Origin: Tessaracoccus coleopterorum
GTDB taxonomy: Bacteria; Actinomycetota; Actinomycetes; Propionibacteriales; Propionibacteriaceae
Length of the DNA: 64,000 nt
Direction of reading: 5' to 3'
Assembly (NCBI RefSeq): GCF_011174705.1
Contig: NZ_JAANIJ010000001.1
Location: forward strand, 2,480,001 to 2,544,000
Shown: positions 56,025-64,000 of the stretch, piece by piece
How positions within the stretch are numbered: the first letter of the stretch is position 1
Layout of the letters: every line of letters starts with the position of its first letter
Notes under the pieces: generated by a model
What the model was told of the DNA's origin: nothing
Databases searched by the model: none
What the model saw: only the letters and a program-made list of their open reading frames with translations
Program-made: the position numbers and the translations under genes

Positions 56025-57465
56025 GTGGCGGCCGACGAGGGCCCGACTGGCTGGTCCGACTCTACGAGGAGCAGGGGCTACCCTGCACCGGCTTGCCGTG
56101 CTGCTCGGAGCCGAGGAACAGTCGGGTCGCATCGTCCGCGGCGCCCTCCTGACCCTGCACCGCCGAAGCCACCGCATCATCGACCCCGCCGAACGCATCG
56201 AGTTCCTGCAGGAGCACGTGGTCCACGCGGCTCGCGCCGTCCGCCCACCCCAGCAGTCGATCGCCCTACCCGCCGTCGAGGACCCGCGCCAGAACGAGTT
56301 GCTCCGGCAGCTGTCGGTGCTCCCGTCACGCATGTCGGAGCTGGTGGTGGTGAGCCACTACCTGGGAGTGTTCGGGCCCGAGCTCGCCGGCGTCATGCGG
56401 ATGTCGTTGCGTGGGAGCAACCAGAAGCTCGAGATTGTGCGGAAGGCACTCCGGGCCAACGTCGACGACGGCGAGTCACCGCCGGCGGGCTCGAGGCGCT
56501 GTCGCAGGAGGTCACCGCGGCGCTCCGCGCCGCCGCCCGCACTGTCCAGGCACCCGGCACGGAGACGCTGAGGGCCGAACTCGCCCAGTTGGGGGAGCCC
56601 GGGCAGATGCGGATCGGGGCGAGGACGGTGGTGGCGCTCACGCTTGTGGCGTTGCTCCTCGGGCTGGTGCTCGCGGCACTGACCCGACCCGCAGTCGCTC
56701 CCACGGAACCTGTGAATCCGACGCAGGGACCGGTGGCGAGGCCGACGGCGTCACGCTCGATGCCGGCTCAGGTGCGTGGCATCCCCATCTACTACGTGGG
56801 GCGCCAGGACCATGCGCTGTACCGGGAGCAGCGAGACCTCGCATCGTCGGGCGATCTGGTGCGTTCCGCCGTCGAGGCCATCCTCACGGTGCCCCGGCCG
56901 ACCCCGACTACATGTCCATGTGGAATGCCGGGCAGGTGCTCGGCGTGGAACAGTCCGGCGGGTCCCTGATCGTCGACCTCTCACCCGAGGCGTACGCCGA
57001 CCTTGAGGGGGAGAGGGCCTCGGAGCTCGCCCGCAACCAGATGGTCTACACCATCACCGACCTCGTCGCGGATCCGGAGCTCAGCATCCGGTTCCTGTCC
57101 GACGGAGGCACCCCGCCCCGGCGTTCGTCAACCTGGACGGCTTCCGGCGCGGTGATCTCGACCTGATGCCCACGGTGTGGATCACGGCGCCCAGGAATCT
57201 CGCCCGTCTGACCGACGGAGCGGTCATGATCACCGGTGTGGTCAAGCCCGAACACGGCGATCCGCTCATCCGGATCACCGACACCGACAGCGGCAGGGTG
57301 ATCGCGGAGGAGCACGCGCAGACGTCAACGGCCGTGAATCCGGACGGGTGGCTCGCTTGGGGCCTCAGCGCGGAACTGCCACCCGGCAAGTACGAGGTGA
57401 GCGCCCGTCCGGCGGATGCGTTGCCCTCCGCCACGACCGAGACGAAGACCTTCGAGGTCAGTTGA
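56025..57465 (+). CDS. Sigma-like domain fused to membrane helix, GerMN and Gmad2 domains, frameshifted
   Basis: About 482 residues after repair. Residues 1-70 (DWLVRLYEEQGATLHRLAVL) look like a degenerate ECF sigma region 2. Residues 90-140 (LSVLPSRMSELVVVSHYLGV and MRMSLRGSNQKLEIVRKALR) look like region 4. One helix follows (VVALTLVALLLGLVLAAL), then a GerMN-like domain (IPIYYVGRQDHALYREQRDL, LGVEQSGGSLIVDLS) and a Gmad2-like Ig domain (VMITGVVKPEHGDPLIRI). Breaks lie near 56060, 56480, 56897 and 57119. It starts with GTG 4 nt after ccsB and ends 8 bp inside the convergent SDR gene. The function is unknown. Confidence 0.65.
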
Positions 57466-58228
57466 CCCCTGGCGATGCCAGGAAGCGCGCTGCCTTCGCC
57501 TGGAACCACGCGGGAGCGAAGCGGTTTGCGAAGGCGAGGGCAGAATTCCTGGCACCGTCGATGGCGTAGGGGCGGTGCTGCCCCAGGGTCCTGAACGTCG
57601 TGTCGACCACCTGCTGCGGGGTGCGCCGCCTCGCGAGCACGTTGTCGTCGCCGGCCTTCTGGAAGAACTCGGTATCGGTGGGGCCGGGGCAGATGGCCAT
57701 GGCGCGCACCCCTGTGGTTCGCAACTCCTCCCACAGGGCGATGCTGAAGTTGAGGACGTACGACTTCGAGGCCGCGTAGACGGCCATCGTGGGTAGCGGC
57801 TGGAACGCGGCCGTCGAGGCGACGTTGATGATGGCACCATGACCACGGGCCACCATCCCGGGCACGGCGGCGCGCGACAGTTTCGTCAGCGCCACCACGT
57901 TCAGGTTGAGCTCGTCGAAGATCCGGTCGGGATCGGCATCGACGAACTCGCCGATGGTGCCGAAGCCGGCGTTGTTGACCAGGTAGGACAGAGGCTTGTC
58001 CGCCATCACCTCGATCAGGACGTCGCGCTGCTCCCGGACGCCGAGGTCGACGGCGACGGTGGCCGTCTCGACGCCGTAGCGGGAACGGAGGTCGGCGCCG
58101 AGGGCGTCCAGACGGTCGGCGCTGCGGGCGCTCAGGACCACATTGACTCCCTCGGAGGCGATCCGTTCGGCGAATGCGACGCCGAGCCCGCTCGACGCTC
58201 CGGTGACAACGGCCCAGGTTCTGCTCAT
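57458..58228 (-). CDS. Short-chain dehydrogenase/reductase
   Basis: Intact, 256 residues. TGASSGLGVAFAERIA binds the cofactor, LVNNAGFG is the NNAG motif, INVASTAAF supplies Ser and VYAASKSYV the YxxxK pair. The substrate is unknown. TAAGGT (58235-58240, minus strand) is 6 nt before the ATG; no Shine-Dalgarno. Confidence 0.88.
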   Translation of the reverse strand: MSRTWAVVTGASSGLGVAFAERIASEGVNVVLSARSADRLDALGADLRSRYGVETATVAVDLGVREQRDVLIEVMADKPLSYLVNNAGFGTIGEFVDADPDRIFDELNLNVVALTKLSRAAVPGMVARGHGAIINVASTAAFQPLPTMAVYAASKSYVLNFSIALWEELRTTGVRAMAICPGPTDTEFFQKAGDDNVLARRRTPQQVVDTTFRTLGQHRPYAIDGARNSALAFANRFAPAWFQAKAARFLASPGVN

Positions 58229-58321
58229 GGGCCAACCTTATGCGCTGACCGGGGAGGCGGCTCGCCGTCGCATGCCGTCGCATGCCGTCGGACCGGTGAG
58301 GGAGCGTGACACAATGACCCC

Positions 58322-59724
58322 ATGCAGCATTTCGACCTCGCCGTCATCGGCTCCGGATCCGGGAACTCGCTGATCGACGAGCGGTTTGCCGACTGGAACG
58401 TCGCCCTGATCGAGCGCGACCCCATCTTCGGCGGCACCTGCCTCAACCGTGGCTGCATCCCCACCAAGATGTTCGTGCTACCCGCCGATCTGGGCGCCAG
58501 CGCGCCCGAGGCCCAGCGCCTGGGCGTCGACCTGAGGTTCCAGGGCGCCGACTGGTCCGCCATCCGCGACCGCATCTTCGGCCGTATCGACCCCATCTCC
58601 GCCGGCGGGCTCGACTGGCGCGAGCGCTCCGGCAACGTGACGGTGTTCCACGGCGAGGCGTCCTTCACCGGCCCGAAGACGCTGCGCGTCGGGGACGACG
58701 AGATCAGCGCCGACCACATCGTGATCGCCACCGGCTCCAGCCCCGTCGGCTCGACATCCCCGGCCTCGACGAGGTGGGCGACCTCGTCTACACCTCCGAC
58801 GACATCATGCGCGCCGACGAGCAGCCGAAGCGGCTCGTGATCGTCGGCGGTGGCTACGTCGCAGCCGAGTTCGCGCACATCTTCTCCGGGCTCGGCACCG
58901 ACGTCACCGTCATCAACCGCTCGGACGTCCTGCTGCGTGGCTACGACAGGGACATCGCCGCCCGTTTCCAGGAGCAGCTCTCCTCCCGCGTGCAGCTGCG
59001 GCTCAACCAGAGCCTGGCTGCCGTCGAGAAGGACGGCAGGGGCATCACCGTGATCACCACCGACCGCACGGGCGTCGAGTACGAGTACTTCGCAGACGCG
59101 CTACTGCTCGCCGTCGGACGTGTCCGCAACTCGGAGGCACTGAACCTGGATGCCGCGGGTATCGAGACGCGTGACGGCGGCCAGATCAGGGTCGACTCCC
59201 GGCAGCGCACCACCACACCCGGCGTGTGGGCGATGGGTGACGTGTCATCTGACTACCTGCTCAAGCATGTCGCCAACGCGGAGACCCGCACGGTGCAGCA
59301 CAACCTGCTCCATCCGGACGACCTCGTCGAGACCGATCACCGTTACGTGCCGCAGGCCGTGTTCAGCAACCCGCAGGTGGCATCCGTGGGGGCGACGGAG
59401 GAACAGCTCCGGGAGTGGGGGACACCCTACGTGTCCGCGACCCAGCAGTACGCCGACGTGGCCTACGGGTGGGCGCTCGAGGATGAGGGTCACTTCGTCA
59501 AGCTCCTCGCCGCACCAGGCACCTGGCACATCCTGGGTGCCCACATCATCGGGCCGCAGGCATCGACCCTGATCCAGCCCCTCGTCCAGGCGATGACCTT
59601 CGGGCAGAAGGTGCCCGACCTTGCCCGGGGCCAGTACTGGATCCACCCGGCGCTCCCGGAGGTCATCGAGAACGCCCTGCTCGCACTGATGGCCGCCCAC
59701 AAGCCGGCCGAACTGCAGGGATGA
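58322..59724 (+). CDS. mtr: Mycothione reductase, one frameshift
   Basis: NADPH-dependent flavoprotein that regenerates mycothiol, the actinobacterial thiol buffer, about 468 residues. DLAVIGSGSGNSLIDERFAD is the FAD fold with the mycothione reductase-specific SGNS. FGGTCLNRGCIPTKMFV holds the redox disulphide, VIVGGGYVAAEFAHIFSGLG binds NADPH, and WIHPALPEVIENALLAL carries the catalytic His-Glu. One break lies near 58753. CACAAT (58310-58315) is 6 nt before the ATG. It is coupled to nagZ by ATGA. Confidence 0.95.
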
Positions 59725-60933
59725 GACTCCGGACGGGGCTCGCGGCCACCGTCGCCGTCGCAGGGCTCGTCGCCTGCGCCCCGAACTGCCCCTGAACGAC
59801 GGCCGGATCCAGCCACCCGGTACCTCCACCGCGACCGCGACGGGGCCGGGCGGCCAGCCGAGCGCACCCCCGTCTCCGTCGCCGTCGCCGACCCCGGAGA
59901 TCGATGCCTGCCTCGCGATGGCGGAGTCGCTCACCGATGCGCAGCGGGTCGGCCAGCTCTACATGCTGGGGGTCTCGACCGGCGGCCTCGACGAGACGAC
60001 CCGCGCCGCCATCAGGGACAACTCGGTGGGCTCGGTCGTCCTCCTCGGCAACTCCACGGCCGGGCAGGGGCCATCAGGATGTTGACCGCGGAGCTCGGCA
60101 GCCTCGGCCCGGCCGAGCTCCCGCTCCTTGTCTCGGTCGATCAGGAGGGTGGCTCGGTGCAGCGGCTGCAGGGCCGGGGTTCACCCGGATGCCCGCAGCC
60201 CGCGACCAGGGTCTGCTCGCCCCGGAGAGCTGACGCGCGAGGCTGAGACGTGGGGCAGGAACTGCACGGCGCGGGCGTCCTCTACGACCTGGCGCCCGTC
60301 GGCGACGTGGTCCCCGAGGACCGACGCGCCACCAACGCCCCTATCGGCCAGCTGAAGCGCGACTTCGGCTCAGACCCCGACATGGTCGGCGCGAAGGTGC
60401 AGGAGTTCATCGCCGGGATGCACGAGGCCGGGGTGCGGACCTCCGTGAAGCACTTCCCCGGCCTCGGGCAGGTGGAGACAAACACCGACTTCGGCGTCGC
60501 ACTCGACACCGAGGTGACGGCTGACAGCCCCACGTTGGAGCCGTTCCGGGCCGCGATCGACGCGGGCGTCGACTCGGTCATGGTGTCCTCGGCCATCTTC
60601 ACGCTGATCGACAAGGACAATCCGGGAGTGTTCAGCGGGAAGGTGATCACGGAACTGCTGCGGGGCGGTTTCGGCTTCGACGGCATCGTGATCGCCGATG
60701 ATCTGGGCGCCGCCAAGGCCGTCGCCGACATCGAACCGTCCCAGCGTGGCGTGAAGTTCATCGCCGCTGGCGGTGACATCGCGATCAACGCCGATCCGAG
60801 CCTGATGGGTGGGATGGTCGAGGCGACACTCGAGCGGGTCGCTGAGGACGACGGGTTCGCCGCGCGGGTCACGGAGTCCACGGCCCGGGTGCTGGAGTTG
60901 AAGGAGTCGGCGGGGCTGCTCAGCTGCGGCTGA
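59721..60933 (+). CDS. Glycoside hydrolase family 3 beta-N-acetylhexosaminidase-like lipoprotein, frameshifted
   Basis: About 406 residues. Lipoprotein signal TVAVAGLVACAP, a Ser/Pro/Thr-rich linker and then the GH3 barrel: SLTDAQRVGQLYMLGVS, LLVSVDQEGGSVQRLQG, VKHFPGLGQVETNTD (the KHFPG..(H/Q) signature) and FDGIVIADDLGA, whose Asp is the likely nucleophile. NagZ enzymes remove GlcNAc from peptidoglycan fragments. Breaks lie near 59782, 60070, 60175, 60228 and 60253. Confidence 0.83.
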
Positions 60934-60986
60934 CACCACCGACCCTCCGATCGATCCCACCCCGGACCCCGCCACCCGGCTTGTGC

Positions 60987-61058
60987 GGCAGGTGCCGCGT
61001 GTCTGGCAGGTGTCGGCTCGACGGCAGGTGTCCTCAGCAGGGCAGGTGTCGACGGGGA
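60987..61058. repeat. Four tandem 18-bp units with GGCAGGTG core
   Basis: GGCAGGTG begins at 60987, 61005, 61023 and 61041, a strict 18-bp period. The core extends to GGCAGGTGTC in three of four; the remaining 8 bp vary. The array lies in the gap between the converging NagZ-like and pstB genes and ends 8 bp before the pstB stop. Confidence 0.85.
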
Positions 61059-61065
61059 GGCCGAC

Positions 61066-61845
61066 TCAGCCGAAGCGGCCGGTGATGTAGTCTTCGGTGG
61101 CCTTCTGGTCCGGGTTGTGGAAGATCTTCTCGGTGGAGCCGATCTCGATCAGTTCGCCCGGCTGGCCGTGCTGCTTCAGGTTGAAGAACGCGGTCTGGTC
61201 GGACACGCGGGCCGCCTGCTGCATGTTGTGCGTCACGATCACGACCGTGTAGGTCTCCTTGAGTTCCTTGATGAGGTCCTCGATCGCGAGCGTCGAGATC
61301 GGGTCGAGCGCGGAGCACGGCTCATCCATCAGAAGCACGTCGGGAGCGACCGCAATGGCGCGGGCGATGCACAGACGCTGCTGCTGGCCGCCGGAGAGGC
61401 CGGAGCCGGGGCGTTCGAGGCGGTCCTTGACCTCGTTCCACAGGTTGGCGCCGCGCAGCGACCGCTCTACGATCTCGTCGGCCTCGGAGCGGGAGATACG
61501 GGCGTTATTCAGCCGCACGCCGGCCAGCACGTTCTCCTTGATGCTCTTCGTGGGGAACGGGTTGGGTCGCTGGAACACCATGCCGACCTGGCGCCGCACC
61601 CGCACGGGGTCGACGCCGCTGTCGTACAGGTCGACGCCGTCGAGGAGGACGTTGCCGGTGCAGTAGGCGCCGGGGATGACCTCGTGCATCCTGTTGAGCG
61701 ACCGCAGCACGGTCGACTTGCCGCAGCCGGAGGAGCCGATGAACGCCGTGACGGAGCGGGGCTCGATGACCATGTTGACGTCCTTCACGGCGTGGAACTT
61801 GCCGTAGAAGATGTTGAGATCCTGGATCTCGATGCGCTTGGACAT
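61066..61845 (-). CDS. pstB: Phosphate ABC transporter ATP-binding protein
   Basis: Intact, 259 residues. [19 protein letters not shown] begins the domain; Walker [18 protein letters not shown], signature [17 protein letters not shown], Walker [17 protein letters not shown] and the H-loop [10 protein letters not shown] follow. It energises high-affinity phosphate uptake with PstC and PstA. The gene starts 19 bp after pstA. Confidence 0.96.
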   Translation of the reverse strand: MSKRIEIQDLNIFYGKFHAVKDVNMVIEPRSVTAFIGSSGCGKSTVLRSLNRMHEVIPGAYCTGNVLLDGVDLYDSGVDPVRVRRQVGMVFQRPNPFPTKSIKENVLAGVRLNNARISRSEADEIVERSLRGANLWNEVKDRLERPGSGLSGGQQQRLCIARAIAVAPDVLLMDEPCSALDPISTLAIEDLIKELKETYTVVIVTHNMQQAARVSDQTAFFNLKQHGQPGELIEIGSTEKIFHNPDQKATEDYITGRFG

Positions 61846-61864
61846 TGCTTTTCCTTTTCGTGGG

Positions 61865-62944
61865 TCAGCGGCCGGCCTTGGGAGCGAACTTCCAGGCGAT
61901 CAGGCGCCCGATCAGGTTCAGTCCCATGACGATGATGATGAGGGTGAGCGCGCCGCTCCACGCGCGGTCGATGTAGGGCATCGGGTCGGCGCCGGGCGTC
62001 GTGTATTCGTAGTAGACGAACACCGGCAGCGTCGCCATCGGGTTCGAGAGCGGGTTGAGGTTCATCGATGCTGTGATGCCGGCGGTCACCAGCAGCGGTG
62101 CCGTCTCGCCGATGACCCGCGCAATGCCGAGCACGACGCCGGTGACGATGCCCGCCACCGACGTCGGCAGGACGATCCGCAGGATCGTGCGGTACTTCGG
62201 CACGCCGAGGGCGTAGGAGGCCTCGCGGAGCTCGTTGGGAACGAGCCGCAGCATCTCCTCGGTCGATCGCACCACGGTTGGGATCATCAGGACGGAGAGG
62301 GCTGCGGCGCCCGAGATGCCGTTGTTGGTGCCGGGGCCGAGCACGATGGAGAAGATCGTGTAGGCGAAGAGGCCGGCCACGATCGACGGGATGCCCGTCA
62401 TCACGTCGACGAAGAAGCGGATCACCCGGGCCAGGAGAGTCATGCGGGCGCTGCCGCTGTACTCGACCAGGAAGATGGCGGCGAGGATGCCGATGGGTAC
62501 GGAGATCAGGGTGGCGAGGCCGGTGATGATCAGCGTGCCCCAGATGGCGTGCACCGCGCCGCCGCCCTCACCGACGATGTTGCGCATCGACGAGTTGAAG
62601 AACTCGCCGTCGAACCGGGCGAGACCCTTGGAGAGCGTGCCCAGGATGACGGAGAACAGCGGGAAGAGGGCGAGGATGAAGAAGCCGGTCACGACGTTGC
62701 GGGCGAGCCGGTCCTTCGCCTTGCGGGGCCCCTCGACCGCGGCGGACAGGGCGTAGTGGCCGACGAGGTAGACGGCCGCGCCGATGATGATGCCAGCTGC
62801 CGGTGATGTGATCCCGAACAGGGACAGGATCCCGAACGTGACGGCGAGCGATCCGACGAGCATTGCGAGCGTCGCGTACTTCGGCAGCTGCGCCGATGTC
62901 AGGATGTTGCGCGGTTTCTGGGTGGACGCGATCGTGCCGTGCAT
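61865..62944 (-). CDS. pstA: Phosphate ABC transporter permease PstA
   Basis: Intact, 359 residues, longer than the usual 280-300 because of an N-terminal extension with two extra hydrophobic segments ([38 protein letters not shown]). The permease core has [19 protein letters not shown] and the EAA loop [20 protein letters not shown]. It overlaps pstC by TGATG. Confidence 0.95.
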   Translation of the reverse strand: MHGTIASTQKPRNILTSAQLPKYATLAMLVGSLAVTFGILSLFGITSPAAGIIIGAAVYLVGHYALSAAVEGPRKAKDRLARNVVTGFFILALFPLFSVILGTLSKGLARFDGEFFNSSMRNIVGEGGGAVHAIWGTLIITGLATLISVPIGILAAIFLVEYSGSARMTLLARVIRFFVDVMTGIPSIVAGLFAYTIFSIVLGPGTNNGISGAAALSVLMIPTVVRSTEEMLRLVPNELREASYALGVPKYRTILRIVLPTSVAGIVTGVVLGIARVIGETAPLLVTAGITASMNLNPLSNPMATLPVFVYYEYTTPGADPMPYIDRAWSGALTLIIIVMGLNLIGRLIAWKFAPKAGR

Positions 62945-63926
62945 CAGTTGGCTCCAGAGAACTCGGCGCGCCGCGCGACGATCGCGCGGGCAGCCATGTT
63001 GACGATGAGGGTGATCACGAACAGGACGAGGCCCGATGCGATCAGCTGGTTCCTGCCGAGCCCGTAGGCCTCAGGGAACTGCAGCGCGATGTTCGCGGCG
63101 ATCGAGTTCGGGTTCGACGAGGTGAGCAGTTTGAGGTGGAAGCCGTTGCCGGGGGACAACACCATCGCAACGGCCATCGTCTCGCCGAGCGCCCGGCCGA
63201 GGCCGAGCATGCACGCGGACACGATGCCGGGGGTACCGAACGGCAGCACGGCCTGGCGGATCATCTCCCAGCGGGTGGCGCCCAGAGCGAGGGACGCCTC
63301 CTCGTGCAGCCGGGGTGTCTGGAGGAACACTTCGCGCGACACCGCCGTGATGATGGGCAGCACCATCACGGCGAGCACGAGGGCGACGGTGAGGATGGTG
63401 CGGCCGGTTCCCGACACCTGACCGCCGAAGAAGATCGACAGCACCGGGACGTTGCCGAACGTCGCGTTCAGCCAGGCGTACAGGGGCTGCACCATCGGTG
63501 CCAGCACGTTGATGCCCCAGAGGCCGAAGACGACTGATGGGACGGCCGCCAGCAGGTCGATCACGTAGCCGAGGCTCTGGGCGAGCCTCCGGGGCGCGTA
63601 GTGGGTGATGAAGAGCGCGACTCCGATGGCCACCGGAACCGCGAAGAGCATCGCGAGCGCGGCGGCCCAGACGGTGCCCGCCGCGTAGGGCAGCACCCAT
63701 GACCAGAAAGCGCCGTATGGAAGGTCATCGGTGGGTGAGACGAGGGCGGGCATCGACAGCACGACCAGGAACGTCGCCACCGCGGCGAGGATCACGAGGA
63801 TGACGGTGCCGGAGCCCGTCGTGACGCCCTTGAACAGCGCGTCGCCGAAGCTCCGTGGGTTCCGACGCAGCGATTCGGGGCCGTGGATGGGCCCGAAAGG
63901 TCCGTCCCGGTGGTGTCGGTGGTCAT
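62944..63926 (-). CDS. pstC: Phosphate ABC transporter permease PstC, one frameshift
   Basis: About 327 residues. Permease parts: PYGAFWSWVLPYAAGTVWAA, LLAAVPSVVFGLWGINVLAP, the EAA loop LHEEASLALGATRWEMIRQA and GRALGETMAVAMVLS. A break near 63880 restores RRNPRSFGDALFKGVTTGSG upstream of the first helix. The ATG at 63926 has AGGAG about 8 nt upstream. The last 74 bp of the window show no gene I can assign; pstS would be expected next. Confidence 0.93.
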
Positions 63927-64000
63927 TGAGCAGTTCTCCTGATGAGGCTACGGGGCCCGGTCCCTGACCCGGCTCGACGCGCCCACCCGGAAAGAGTGGA

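Noticed and set aside
63927-64000. Possible C terminus of pstS at the right edge
   Set aside because: Two minus-strand frames are open to the edge but the 74 bp are too short and contain no recognisable PstS ending.

Overview
The window comes from a high-GC actinobacterium. The evidence is mycothione reductase, Lsr2, the 33-residue ribosomal protein bS22, the order ftsH-folE-folP-folB-folK-DUF3180, DisA/RadA, ClpC and the ccdA-resB-ccsB cytochrome c cluster. Many starts are GTG, and many genes are fused to their neighbours by ATGA, GTGA or TGATG overlaps. A propionibacteria-like lineage is my best guess, but no rRNA is present to settle it. There is no prophage, transposon, CRISPR array or recognisable defence island; this is mostly core chromosome.

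A technical point governs the whole annotation. Most longer genes are interrupted by single-base frameshifts. Each one I reconstructed by hand (about 30) is repaired by adding one G or C to a short G or C run. Indispensable genes are hit (ftsH, clpC, holB, tilS, folE, ppa, asd), so I read these as homopolymer-deletion errors in the assembly rather than pseudogenes. Coordinates below span whole reconstructed genes and list the breaks.

Layout. 1-9.5 kb: a sulphur-type leader peptide and TauE/SafE permease, holB, a membrane protein with acidic 26-residue repeats, PSP1, a secreted hydrolase, tRNA-Thr, an amine-oxidase-like flavoprotein and an AlkZ-like glycosylase. 9.5-17.7 kb: GyrI-like protein, amtB-glnB, SixA-like phosphatase, TRM11-like methylase, paired fluoride channels, a FGGY kinase with an aberrant NagB-like partner, and pyrophosphatase. 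17.7-27.8 kb: dacB, DUF2342 metalloprotease, tilS, hpt, ftsH and the folate operon. 27.8-36 kb: an orphan NuoD-like protein, lsr2, clpC, DUF202 pair, CDP-alcohol transferase and a TetR-controlled DUF2871-MFS pair. 36-44.3 kb: thiBPQ thiamine importer under a TPP riboswitch, disA, two convergent HEAT-repeat genes and radA. 44.3-57.5 kb: VOC protein, sugar-phosphate isomerase, proline dehydrogenase, CPBP protease, asd-proC, bS22, glutaredoxin, cobA-hemD, a phosphatase, tlpA-ccdA-resB-ccsB and a sigma-like/GerMN/Gmad2 fusion. 57.5-64 kb: SDR, mycothione reductase, a NagZ-like hydrolase and pstC-pstA-pstB.

Functional units: folate synthesis (folE, P, B, K), cytochrome c maturation (tlpA, ccdA, resB, ccsB), thiamine uptake (thiB, P, Q), phosphate uptake (pstC, A, B), ammonium uptake with PII control, and genome maintenance (radA, disA). 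Many genes without a Shine-Dalgarno carry a -10 hexamer 6-7 nt before the start codon, pointing to common leaderless transcription.
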